64,000 nt of DNA from Methanobacteriota archaeon. Lineage in GTDB: Archaea > Thermoplasmatota > Thermoplasmata > Methanomassiliicoccales > Methanomethylophilaceae. Positions 8,964 through 17,383 of the stretch are shown here, in pieces. The stretch is from the NCBI GenBank assembly GCA_023402275.1, contig JAEXCH010000009.1, forward strand, positions 1-64,000, read 5' to 3'. Position numbers and translations under genes: made by a program. Each line of letters opens with the position of its first letter. Positions within the stretch are counted from its first letter, which is position 1. Below the pieces are notes generated by a model. It did no database searches and had not been told where the DNA came from. It worked only from the letters and a program-made list of their open reading frames with translations.

Positions 8964-10154
8964 TTATGTTCCGAGATTTGATTTCTCTATCGCATCGTCG
9001 ATATCCTGCTTCAGATTATCGGGAAGGCCCTTAATCCCTCCGCCCAGGAATCCTCTGACGATCATTCCGACAGCCTCATCCTCCGACAGACCGCGTATCA
9101 TAAGGTATTGGACCTGATCCCGGGCTATCTTCCCCACAGCCGCCTCATGTGTCATCTCCACATCCGCAACGTTAGCTTCCAGCTCCGGAATGGCTATAGT
9201 GGATCCCTCATCGTTAAGGACAAGACTCCTGCATTCCAAGTGGGCCTTGGCACCCTTGGAGTTCCCGACGAGTCTTCCCCTCGTCATCATGGTTCCGCCA
9301 AGGGTTATGCTTCTGGATATTATCTCGGCGCCCGTTCCCGGAGCATTGAGAACGGCCTCTCCTCCGGTATCGATCTCCGAACCCGGATGGGAGAGACAGA
9401 TGGAATTGAATAGTACTGATGCACCCTCCCCGTTAAGATATGCCACAGGGTAGCTTTGCATTGTGCCAACAGGATTCAATATGACGTAGTTATTAACGAA
9501 TCTGCTGTTCTTTCCCATGACCGCAACGGTCCTTGGTCGAACGGCTGTCTTCTCTCCCCAATTGTGTATCATCGAGTATGTAAGCGAACCGCCGTCCTCG
9601 ATGAATATCTCCGTCACTCCGATGTGAAGGGATTCCGTTGCATGTTTGTTCGTGGTGCAACCGGTGATCATCTCTAGTGAGGCGCCTTCCTCTATTATCA
9701 CTATGTTATGGACGTTCTGGATAGTGCGGTCCCTGTTTATCATCATACATGATTGGATAGGTGTCGTGACGGTCTTTCCTTTCTTAACTCGTATGAAGTA
9801 TCCGTCAGCATCCTCAAGATAACTTTTTGCGGTGTACTTGTCCTTGGCGGGATCCACGGCCTTCCAGAAGTATTCCGGGAGACCGTTGTATTTCTTCAGG
9901 GCATCCCTTGTGGACATCATCTCCGCATCCTGAGTACTGTTGGAGATATGGCTTTCTCCGTTATCGATGAATATTATGGAACCGGAACGTCCTTCTCCGC
10001 TCGGGATTATTCCGACGTCCTCCATATCCTTCTTCATATCATCAGAGGCAGCGGTGAGGTCATCTATCCTTTCTGGCTCATATGTTCCCTCATGGAAATT
10101 GGATAGATCTATGTCCCTGCCGTAAGTTGCCTTCTTCCCTAAGGAGTCCTTCAC
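8964..10154 (-). CDS. sufB: SufB/SufD-type Fe-S cluster assembly scaffold protein
   Basis: SufB with SufC forms the minimal archaeal Suf scaffold that builds and transfers iron-sulfur clusters. The sequence shows the right-handed beta-helix region (SLHIGVTEIFIEDGGSLTYSMIHNWG; PGSEIDTGGEAVLNAPGTGAEIISRSITLGG) and the conserved C-terminal helix with GLSEDEAVGMIVRGFL. I place the start at GTG 10154, which overlaps the sufC stop by 4 bp (GTGA); the frame is open to a GTG at 10181. The length of about 396 residues is closer to archaeal SufB/D proteins than to bacterial SufB (about 470). Confidence 0.9.
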   Translation of the reverse strand: MKDSLGKKATYGRDIDLSNFHEGTYEPERIDDLTAASDDMKKDMEDVGIIPSGEGRSGSIIFIDNGESHISNSTQDAEMMSTRDALKKYNGLPEYFWKAVDPAKDKYTAKSYLEDADGYFIRVKKGKTVTTPIQSCMMINRDRTIQNVHNIVIIEEGASLEMITGCTTNKHATESLHIGVTEIFIEDGGSLTYSMIHNWGEKTAVRPRTVAVMGKNSRFVNNYVILNPVGTMQSYPVAYLNGEGASVLFNSICLSHPGSEIDTGGEAVLNAPGTGAEIISRSITLGGTMMTRGRLVGNSKGAKAHLECRSLVLNDEGSTIAIPELEANVADVEMTHEAAVGKIARDQVQYLMIRGLSEDEAVGMIVRGFLGGGIKGLPDNLKQDIDDAIEKSNLGT

Positions 10155-10885
10155 TTTCTCTCTATCCTGCAATCTATGCACTCTCCGTAGCCTTTCTCTT
10201 TGATCTCTTTCAGTATGTCATTGGGTCTGCCGGAACATCCGATCACGCCATCCTTCAGGACATATGCTCTATCTGCTCCTACATAGTTCAATATCTGTCC
10301 CGTGTGGGTTATCACCAATGCCGATGCACGGTTCCCCTGACAGGTCTTGTCCATGCAGAGTAGGTCGTGTATCTTCTTTCCCACCATGTCTATGCTCTCA
10401 AGGTCCACTCCCGATTCCGGTTCGTCAAGCAGTAGGAATGAGGGATTCTGTGCTGTAAGTTGAAGAAGTTCAGAGCGTTTGATCTCCCCTCCGGAGAATC
10501 CTACGTTTATGTCCCTGTCCAAGAACTCGGACATTCTGAATTCCCCTGCTCTTTCTATCATGGTCTCATCACCATCGGCCGCTGCTTCGACTATATCCCT
10601 GAGTCTTACCCCTACGACATTCGGAGGACGCTGCATCATCATGCCGATACCCATCTTTGCCCTCTCATCGATGGACATGTTGGTGATATCCACGCCTTTG
10701 AACAGTATCCTTCCCTCTGTCACTTTGCAGTGCTCGAATCCCATTATGGTGGCAAGGAGCGTGGATTTACCTGAACCGTTCGGTCCGAACAGCACACAGG
10801 TGTTCTTCTCCTCTACCTCCAGGTCCACACCTTTCAGTATCTCCTTCTCTTCCACGCTTACGTGTAAGTTCTCTATTTTCAGCAA
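10151..10885 (-). CDS. sufC: SufC ATPase of the Fe-S cluster assembly system
   Basis: ABC-type ATPase with Walker A GPNGSGKST, the Q-loop MMMQRPPNVVGV typical of SufC, signature FSGGEIKRSELLQ, Walker B FLLLDEPESGVD and the H-loop VITHTG. SufC energises cluster assembly on SufB and is not a transporter subunit. The frame opens with TTG at 10909, but the TTG at 10885 has a purine-rich AAGGGGAT upstream and yields the usual LKIENLHV start (244 residues). A cysteine pair near the C-terminus (GECIDCRIERK) is unusual. First gene of the sufC-sufB operon. Confidence 0.93.
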   Translation of the reverse strand: MLKIENLHVSVEEKEILKGVDLEVEEKNTCVLFGPNGSGKSTLLATIMGFEHCKVTEGRILFKGVDITNMSIDERAKMGIGMMMQRPPNVVGVRLRDIVEAAADGDETMIERAGEFRMSEFLDRDINVGFSGGEIKRSELLQLTAQNPSFLLLDEPESGVDLESIDMVGKKIHDLLCMDKTCQGNRASALVITHTGQILNYVGADRAYVLKDGVIGCSGRPNDILKEIKEKGYGECIDCRIERK

Positions 10886-11065
10886 CGATATCCCCTTCCT
10901 TATTCTCAAATCTCAATGAACACGGAAATTGCGTGTTCGGGTCCGCGACCTTGGGCCGGGAAAAACTCAGATAACCCTGTAGTCACGTCAAAAAAGATAA
11001 AGATTTTCCTCACCGCTCCGTATTCTATATTCTTGTATGATGTATAATTCGTGAGGATTGTACAT

Positions 11066-12115
11066 TCAACATATCCTCGGCACAGGATCTCCCGAAGGGG
11101 TCTCAAGGATCCTCTTTCCTCCGATCTCCGTCCTCAGGACAACCCTTTCAGGTCCTTCTGTGGCAGTTCCTATGATGGCGGCATCCTTTCCTTCAGGTGT
11201 TCTGCGTATTGCTGCGAGTATATCATCAGCCATCTCTGCGACACATCCGATCACGACCTTTCCTTCATTACCTATGCTCAAAGGATCTATACCTAAGAGG
11301 TCGCATGCGTTAACGACACCTGCCTTCAATGGTATGGATGCTTGTTCCACCTCCATACCTACATGGGATTTGGAACACCACTCGTTGAGGGTGTTTGCCA
11401 GCCCTCCCCTCGTGGGATCCTTCATTGACACTATGCCGCCGATCCTCAGACCCTCGGCGATCATCTTGTTGAGCGGTGCGACATCACTCTGGATCTCACT
11501 CTCGAATCCGTATCCTTCTCTGAATGATAACAGGGCAACACCGTGGTCCCCCATGCTTCCGGAGACGATTATCCTGTCCCTGGGGGCGAGATTGGCATCC
11601 GTGCACCATCTGTCCTTTACCTTACGATATGAGGATGCGATCTCCATGTCCTTGTCCAGTATGTCAGATCTCTTTCCGATCGCCGACGTGGATATCACCA
11701 TCTTATCCAAAGCACCGGATTCCATGACCTTGGTATCCCCTGTAACGATCGGTACGCCGCATTCCTGAGATGTCCTTCCCATACTCTCCATGATCTGGTC
11801 CACGATCTCTATGTCTAGACCTTCCTCCATTATTACGGAACAGGCAAGTGCAAGCGGTGTTGCACCCATCACCGAGATGTCATTAACAGTACCAGACACA
11901 GATATCCTTCCTATATCCCCCCCGGGGAATATCAGAGGATTGACGGTGTGGCCGTCCATCGTGAATACGATATCGTCTATCACAGCGGAATCATCCATGG
12001 AGTCCAGAGGGACATCCGATTTCACCTTTGGAAAATGTGAGACAATGTGCTTGGAGAGGAATTCCTGCATGATCTCCCCGCCTGCGCCGTGATTCATGAT
12101 GATCTTTGACATCAT
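11066..12115 (-). CDS. hypE: Hydrogenase maturation protein HypE
   Basis: HypE dehydrates the carbamoyl group passed to its C-terminal cysteine by HypF, making the thiocyanate that supplies CN ligands of the [NiFe]-hydrogenase active site. The sequence shows NHGAGGEIM near the N-terminus, the AIRS/PurM fold motifs (DDSAV, GDIGRISVSGTVNDISVMGA, VTGDTKV, KDPTRGGLANTLNEW) and the required terminal PRIC. The frame is open to 12232, but MMSKIIMNHGAGGE at 12115 is the expected family start. A TATA-like element at 12133-12145 on this strand is 24 bp upstream of it, suggesting a leaderless mRNA. Other hyp genes are not in the window. Confidence 0.94.
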   Translation of the reverse strand: MMSKIIMNHGAGGEIMQEFLSKHIVSHFPKVKSDVPLDSMDDSAVIDDIVFTMDGHTVNPLIFPGGDIGRISVSGTVNDISVMGATPLALACSVIMEEGLDIEIVDQIMESMGRTSQECGVPIVTGDTKVMESGALDKMVISTSAIGKRSDILDKDMEIASSYRKVKDRWCTDANLAPRDRIIVSGSMGDHGVALLSFREGYGFESEIQSDVAPLNKMIAEGLRIGGIVSMKDPTRGGLANTLNEWCSKSHVGMEVEQASIPLKAGVVNACDLLGIDPLSIGNEGKVVIGCVAEMADDILAAIRRTPEGKDAAIIGTATEGPERVVLRTEIGGKRILETPSGDPVPRIC

Positions 12116-12132
12116 CGGTGAATCGCTATAGA

Positions 12133-12145
12133 CAATATAGGTTTT
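12133..12145 (-). promoter_or_regulatory. TATA box of hypE
   Basis: On the reverse strand AAAACCTATATTG is centred about 24 bp upstream of the ATG at 12115, consistent with a leaderless transcript and with the shorter hypE start. Confidence 0.5.
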
Positions 12146-12394
12146 ATCTTCAAGAACGTCCGGTGAAACCCTCATCAAGGATCGCCAAATTCTTCCATTA
12201 ACTACAGGACGGTTTCTATTTTCAAAAAACATCGTCTAATGATGAGATATATGTTTGTATTAGGGGATCGATCCTGGATGGAGGTATTCCTAGGATTACA
12301 GCAACAGGTCGTATGATGATCATTCGAAGGTGATGTGTCGATGTATCATATTCACCTTAGTAATCGTTTCATCCAGCGATTTCGATCAATCACA

Positions 12395-13462
12395 TCAGAA
12401 CCAGACTTTCTTTGATCCCCTAACCAACAGGAGCATGAATATCGGCCCTCCTATGACCGCAGTTATTACCCCCACAGGCATACCCTCAGGAATTATTATC
12501 CTCGATACAGCATCAGCTACCAACAGGATCAGTGCGCCCAACGCAGCTGAACACGGGACAAGATATTTGATGTGTGAGCCTACGATCATCCTCGAAACAT
12601 GGGGTGCGACAAGACCCATGAATCCGATCCCTCCAGTAACCCCTACTGTGATGGCGGTCATTATCGCTATAGTAATCAAACAAATATTGCGTACCAACTT
12701 AACATTGACACCCATAGATTTGGCGCTAACGTTCCCGGAATTCATCAGGTTCACCTGCTGTGCCAGTAGATACAAGATCATCATGCAGGGCAACACAGAG
12801 GCTATCACGAAACCAACGTTGTCCCAATTGGCCCGGCCAAGTGAACCCACATTCCATATATACGCTTCTTGAACTTTGGTGGGATCGGCAAGCAGCATTA
12901 GCAGGCTGGTCACAGAGCTGAATATGTACATCATTGCGATCCCTGCCAGGATCATCGTGGTGGGAGTGACATATTTCTTCTGTGAAACGAATAGGATCGC
13001 CAATGTAGGTATCATTGCGAACACTATGGCATTTATTGCCACACTTGACATGTATCCCCCGGTCCATAGGATAGCTATATCGAGGTAAACGAACAGAGCG
13101 GCACCCATTGAAGCACCTGCAGAGACCCCTGTCGTATATGGGGTAGCGAGAGGATTGCGCATAATGGACTGCATGATCGCCCCGCCGACCCCCAGTGAAG
13201 AACCCACGATCACTCCGAGCAATGCTCTTGGGACATTGTACTCCCAAACGACCAGATCGAAAATGGGATTTCCCGCAGTATTGCCTGTGATGTGGGCTAT
13301 GAGGACATCTATGACATCGCTTACGGTCATATGCAATTGCGCTATGAACAATGTTCCGATAGCGGCAATTGCCATCAAAATGAAAATTATCATTATGTAT
13401 AGCCATTTCTTTCTGGTAGAGGCGTTATACGCTACTTCGACATCGTAGGTCTCGTGATCCAT
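12395..13462 (-). CDS. FecCD-type ABC importer permease, second subunit
   Basis: 355 residues with about ten transmembrane helices. Typical motifs of the FecCD/BtuC permease family are present: NPLATPYTTGVSAGASMGAALF, and TGGIGFMGLVAPHVSRMIVGSHIKYLVPCSAALGA near the C-terminus. Such permeases import siderophores, haem, cobalamin or other metal chelates. The start codon overlaps the stop of the upstream paralogous permease by 1 bp (TGATG). With two different permeases in the operon the channel is probably a heterodimer. Confidence 0.9.
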   Translation of the reverse strand: MDHETYDVEVAYNASTRKKWLYIMIIFILMAIAAIGTLFIAQLHMTVSDVIDVLIAHITGNTAGNPIFDLVVWEYNVPRALLGVIVGSSLGVGGAIMQSIMRNPLATPYTTGVSAGASMGAALFVYLDIAILWTGGYMSSVAINAIVFAMIPTLAILFVSQKKYVTPTTMILAGIAMMYIFSSVTSLLMLLADPTKVQEAYIWNVGSLGRANWDNVGFVIASVLPCMMILYLLAQQVNLMNSGNVSAKSMGVNVKLVRNICLITIAIMTAITVGVTGGIGFMGLVAPHVSRMIVGSHIKYLVPCSAALGALILLVADAVSRIIIPEGMPVGVITAVIGGPIFMLLLVRGSKKVWF

Positions 13463-14559
13463 CAGAAGACCTCTCCATAGCTTTTCTTGCGTTTAAGGAT
13501 CATATATAGGAATATCGGCGCACCGATGACCGACATTATCAACCCCACTCTAAGCTCATCAGGATATACCACTATGCGGGATATCAGATCCGATAGCAGC
13601 AAGAACAATGTACCGACTATCATCGATGCCGGGATGACATATTTTGTATCTCCGCCCAGGATCATACGGACCATATGCGGTGCGATAAGTCCGACGAATC
13701 CGATCACCCCTACAAAACAAATGATGGATGCTGCAACAAATGTTACTATCAACATGCACAAGATCTTGAATTTTTCTACATCCATGCCCAAACTCTTTGC
13801 TCCTGTCTCGCCCAAAGTAAGTAAGTTGAGTTTTTTGTAAAGGAATCCGGAAATGACAACACCGACGAGTGTGACCGCAGCGGGAATATAGCAATCCTTC
13901 CATTGTGTCTGGGTGAATGATCCGATCCCCCAGCGAAGCGCCTCGGTCAATTCGTTCGGCCCTGCGGAATACATCAAGACGGTCTGAAGCCCACTGCATA
14001 TCCCGGATAGGGCCACGCCCATGAGTATCAAGGTGGCCGGACTGATCCTTACTGCACTTGTAATCAGAATTATTATTGTGGCGGGTATCAGAGCGCCGAC
14101 GAATGCGTTTATGACGATACCCATAGAAGCAGCGGCGTTGGCAAAGGACAGACCAGTTATTATTGCAACCGTGGCCCCTAATGTTGCACCGTCCGAAATA
14201 CCCGTTGTGTATGGGTCTGCAAGAGGATTGGAAAAAACACTTTGCATTATTACCCCGCAAACAGCCAATCCGCAACCGGCTATGATCGCAATGGCTATGC
14301 GTGGAGTATAGATATTCCATAGATTGTAGTCAATGAACCACTCCTCTGAGTGGAGAACATACTCATGACCGATTATGTGTTTGATGATGTACTCATAACA
14401 TTCTAAAAAACTCAGATTGAGGCCATTGTATGATAATGAGATACCCGCAACTATGATGCATCCTAGCAGAACGACCAATATGAACAGTATCTTACGGAAT
14501 ATGTATTTGTGATAAACTCGATCGACATCATCTGAAGTTATAATATTGGAATCTGGCAT
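13462..14559 (-). CDS. FecCD-type ABC importer permease, first subunit
   Basis: 365 residues. An N-terminal cytoplasmic stretch is followed by about ten helices and the same family motifs as its neighbour: NPLADPYTTGISDGATLGATVA and VGVIGFVGLIAPHMVRMILGGDTKYVIPAS. It is a paralogue of the downstream permease but clearly diverged. GAGGT lies 6 bp upstream of the ATG, inside the end of the ATPase gene, so the three genes form one operon. Confidence 0.9.
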   Translation of the reverse strand: MPDSNIITSDDVDRVYHKYIFRKILFILVVLLGCIIVAGISLSYNGLNLSFLECYEYIIKHIIGHEYVLHSEEWFIDYNLWNIYTPRIAIAIIAGCGLAVCGVIMQSVFSNPLADPYTTGISDGATLGATVAIITGLSFANAAASMGIVINAFVGALIPATIIILITSAVRISPATLILMGVALSGICSGLQTVLMYSAGPNELTEALRWGIGSFTQTQWKDCYIPAAVTLVGVVISGFLYKKLNLLTLGETGAKSLGMDVEKFKILCMLIVTFVAASIICFVGVIGFVGLIAPHMVRMILGGDTKYVIPASMIVGTLFLLLSDLISRIVVYPDELRVGLIMSVIGAPIFLYMILKRKKSYGEVF

Positions 14560-14568
14560 GGGTAAACC

Positions 14569-15414
14569 TCATGCCCCCTCAATGTTTATTTCACCGAGAA
14601 CATACGATCCATCCCTGGTCTTTAGGTCGGCCTCGCTGTAATTCGGATCGAGTAGTATCATATGAGGTCTGCCACCATGTTCTATTAGTTCGGAATCCAC
14701 ATTGTAGACCGCTTTTATGTTCTCCTTCGTGATAACATCCTCCGGTTTTCCTACAGCGAATATTCCTCCGTTAGACATCATTATCACATTGTCTGAATAT
14801 TTGGCGGCAAGATTCAGATCATGACTGATCATTATGATCACTATGTCCTTTTGAAGAGATAGTTTCTTGAGAAGTCTTGTAACATCCATCTGGTGTCTGA
14901 TGTCCAGATTGGCAGTCGGTTCATCCAGCAACAGGATGTCAGGTTCCTGTGCAAGACCCCTTGCCAGCATGACCCTTTGATGTTGTCCGGCAGAAAGTTC
15001 GTTGAAGGGTCTCATTGCCAATGGAACGATATCCATCATCTCCAAGACCTTCTTGACGATCTCCATGTCCTTCTTGTGATCGCCTCTCCATTTATTGTGG
15101 GGGTTCCTCCCCATCAATATCGTATCCACAACAGTGAGCGGGAATGTATCATTGGCGGCCTGTGGTACATAACCCACTTTACGGGCCAGATCCTTTATTT
15201 TAATTGTTGAAATGTCCAGATCATCTATGATGACCGTTCCTTTGACAGGAGATAGAACCCGGTTCATACAATGGATGAGCGTGGATTTACCAACACCGTT
15301 TGGGCCTATTATGGATATCAATTGTGGATTTTTAATATCTAATGTGATATTGTTGAGGGTTAGCTTTTCTTTGCCATATGCAAAATCAATGCCATTCAGT
15401 GTTAGGTGATACAT
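14569..15414 (-). CDS. FecE/BtuD-type ABC importer ATPase
   Basis: 281 residues. Walker A GPNGVGKST, Q-loop GYVPQ, signature LSAGQHQRVMLARGLAQ, Walker B ILLLDEPTANLD and H-loop MISHD are all present. A C-terminal extension (about 30 residues after VDSELIEHGGRPHMILLD) is usual in iron-chelate ATPases. It is the first gene of the ATPase-permease-permease operon and diverges from the binding-protein gene. No Shine-Dalgarno precedes the ATG; a TTAAAT-type TATA region about 28 bp upstream suggests leaderless translation. Confidence 0.92.
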   Translation of the reverse strand: MYHLTLNGIDFAYGKEKLTLNNITLDIKNPQLISIIGPNGVGKSTLIHCMNRVLSPVKGTVIIDDLDISTIKIKDLARKVGYVPQAANDTFPLTVVDTILMGRNPHNKWRGDHKKDMEIVKKVLEMMDIVPLAMRPFNELSAGQHQRVMLARGLAQEPDILLLDEPTANLDIRHQMDVTRLLKKLSLQKDIVIIMISHDLNLAAKYSDNVIMMSNGGIFAVGKPEDVITKENIKAVYNVDSELIEHGGRPHMILLDPNYSEADLKTRDGSYVLGEINIEGA

Positions 15415-15454
15415 TGGGATTTACCGTCCTAAGGTCAGTTAAATGATTTAATGG

Positions 15455-15471
15455 TTGGATTATACATCCAA
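15455..15471. promoter_or_regulatory. Palindromic operator at the FecCD ATPase promoter
   Basis: TTGGATTATACATCCAA: 6-bp inverted repeat TTGGAT/ATCCAA around a 5-bp centre. It lies just upstream of the TATA region for the leftward ATPase-permease operon. A near-identical copy stands at 15627-15643 for the divergent gene, which argues for one shared metal-responsive regulator. The regulator is not identified. Confidence 0.6.
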
Positions 15472-15626
15472 TTTAGTATTTTTCTAACAATATATACGAT
15501 TGTCGATTCGAAGCTCTCCAATTATGTGCATAATATGCAATATTTGGTGTAATTTACATGGTTTCCATACAAATCTGAGAAAGATCGAGGTTAATACATG
15601 ATTAAATAGTTCTAATAATATTCGAG

Positions 15627-15643
15627 TTGGGATATACATCCAA
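15627..15643. promoter_or_regulatory. Palindromic operator at the binding-protein promoter
   Basis: TTGGGATATACATCCAA matches the operator at 15455-15471 at 15 of 17 positions. It sits 20 bp upstream of the ATG, after AT-rich TATA-like sequence at 15602-15623, so it would cover the transcription start. That placement suits a repressor. Confidence 0.6.
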
Positions 15644-15663
15644 TTGGAAAGAGGTAATGACCA

Positions 15664-16935
15664 ATGAACAAAATTATTGTAGTCCTCGTTGCGGTTATTG
15701 TAATAGTTGCCGGGGCATCAGTGGCTATTTTCGTACTGAACGGGAATGACAAAAAAATTGAAATACCCGATGTGGCGGAAGGAACCGGCACTGTATATGG
15801 GAACTCTGACGGTAATTGCTACATAGACGAGGTCGATGTAGCGATAGCCGAAAGCATAATCGCAGGTGAAAGGACCCTTGCAGACTTCCCGTTTGCAGAC
15901 GCTGACTGTTCTGGGAGCGTCACGGAAAAAGATGTTGCATTGATAAAGGATATGGTCGCAAAGAAAGACATGAAGGTAAAAGTTCTGGATACACAGGGTA
16001 AGGTGGTCAATGTACAATACCCAATCAAGAATCTGATAGTATTGTGCGGATCGAACCTTGCTCCGTTAATGAATATCCTTGATGTGACCGATTTGATGGT
16101 TGGTGCGGCCTACAGTACTCTGGATCCAATAAGGGACTATCCGGTTGATCAGGCTATCGCGAACGGTTCCGTAACGAAGATATCGACAAATGGTACTGCT
16201 GCAGACATGACTCTGATATCCAGATTGAACGCCGATGTGATGCTGACAGAGTACAGCAGCATGTATGATCTTGATTCAGATACCAACATTGCAATTCTCA
16301 ATGATTATGGTATAGACGTCCTATGCATGGAATGCAGGGATCCCGGAGATGACATGAGATCCTTAGCCGTGTTCGGTATACTTCTGGACCGCGGGGATAA
16401 TGTAGTAGATTACATGGATTTCTGCGATCAAGTATACAAAGAAATCGAAAAGATCGAAGGAAACAGCAAAGGTACGACCACAGTCATACTTTCGGCATTA
16501 GCGTCTTCTTTGACGGGGATCACCTCCGGATACAACAAAATGCTAGAAATGGCGGGCGGCAAAAATCTTGCCGACTGGACGGAGAATTCCAAATCGGTCG
16601 CAGTGGGAGATACTTGGATATATGAAAGCAAATATGCCTCGGATTGCCTACTGTTGGGCGCTACCTCGAATTACGGAGGTAGCGGTTTCACTGCTGCCAG
16701 CATTGCCTCGTATGAAGAAAAATATAAAAACCACCATGCCTGGACCGACGGCGACGTATATATCTACTCAACCGGGATCCCAGTGGTGATCAGGGTAGCA
16801 TATTATGCTGAAGCTATGTATCCTGAACTCTTCGAAGAAGGCTGGGCCATAAAATGGCATCAGAAGCTTGTGGACCAGTATTTCGGTGCTGATTTCACAG
16901 TGCCCGTGGATATGTTCTGCAAGAAAATCAATTAA
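15664..16935 (+). CDS. Dockerin-containing ABC substrate-binding protein for a metal or metal-chelate importer
   Basis: 423 residues. An uncleaved-looking N-terminal hydrophobic anchor (about residues 4-26, no lipobox cysteine) is followed by a dockerin type I module (about residues 45-105). It has two F-hand calcium loops, NSDGNCYIDEVD and DADCSGSVTEKD, each followed by a helix. The rest is a FecB/BtuF-type periplasmic-binding fold (IKNLIVLCGSNLAPLMNIL; ADVMLTEYSSMYDL; MLEMAGGKNLADW). GAGGT lies 8 bp before the ATG. The protein should capture substrate outside the membrane for the divergently encoded FecCD importer. The dockerin could tether it to a cohesin or act only as a calcium-stabilised spacer. 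Confidence 0.85.
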   Translation: MNKIIVVLVAVIVIVAGASVAIFVLNGNDKKIEIPDVAEGTGTVYGNSDGNCYIDEVDVAIAESIIAGERTLADFPFADADCSGSVTEKDVALIKDMVAKKDMKVKVLDTQGKVVNVQYPIKNLIVLCGSNLAPLMNILDVTDLMVGAAYSTLDPIRDYPVDQAIANGSVTKISTNGTAADMTLISRLNADVMLTEYSSMYDLDSDTNIAILNDYGIDVLCMECRDPGDDMRSLAVFGILLDRGDNVVDYMDFCDQVYKEIEKIEGNSKGTTTVILSALASSLTGITSGYNKMLEMAGGKNLADWTENSKSVAVGDTWIYESKYASDCLLLGATSNYGGSGFTAASIASYEEKYKNHHAWTDGDVYIYSTGIPVVIRVAYYAEAMYPELFEEGWAIKWHQKLVDQYFGADFTVPVDMFCKKIN

Positions 16936-16944
16936 ATAAACCAA

Positions 16945-16974
16945 GACAATGGATGATCCCAGTCATCCATTGTC
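16945..16974 (+). terminator. Strong stem-loop after the binding-protein gene
   Basis: GACAATGGATGA (16945-16956) and TCATCCATTGTC (16963-16974) form a perfect 12-bp stem with a 6-nt loop, starting 10 bp after the stop codon. It probably ends or stabilises the transcript; only a weak T-rich stretch follows. Confidence 0.6.
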
Positions 16975-17204
16975 AATAATTGTCTCTGTTTGCATTTATT
17001 GCTATTTTGACATCCTATCCATACTATCATTTGTCTAGTTAATGCACTAAATTGCGCCCATAATCGGATGCATCATGATATCTCATTCGTTTTCCTGATA
17101 TAATTGCTGATGCAGGAACGATGATCATCTGAAAATATCTATTACGGCAACCAAGGATGTTCCTAATCAGGACTAAATAATCATTGTGCATATTCCGGAA
17201 CAAA

Positions 17205-17277
17205 GGGTTTGTGGGGTAGAGGATCATCCTTTTGGCCTTCGGAGCCGAAAACCCGGGTTCGAATCCCGGCAAGCCCT
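17205..17277 (+). tRNA. tRNA-Arg (anticodon TCG)
   Basis: Acceptor GGGTTTG (17205-17211) pairs with CAAGCCC (17270-17276) through one G-T pair. The anticodon stem TTGGC/GCCGA encloses CTTCGGA, giving TCG. The T arm is CCGGG-TTCGAAT-CCCGG. The discriminator is T at 17277 and CCA is encoded at 17278-17280. Confidence 0.94.
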
Positions 17278-17383
17278 CCATCAAATGTTTCTGCCATACA
17301 AGGAAAAAGTCAGAATTTTGGTTACTTTTTCTATTATACAAGGAAATATCAATTGATCGGGATCAAACTTGTATTGTGATGGA

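Noticed and set aside
13559..14320. 253-residue alternate-frame ORF within the FecCD permease
   Set aside because: Arg/His/Cys-rich out-of-frame translation of a clear permease gene.
17039..17341. 100-residue reverse ORF with EGLPGFEPGFSAPKA
   Set aside because: It is the well-known false translation of a tRNA (here tRNA-Arg TCG) plus flanking DNA.
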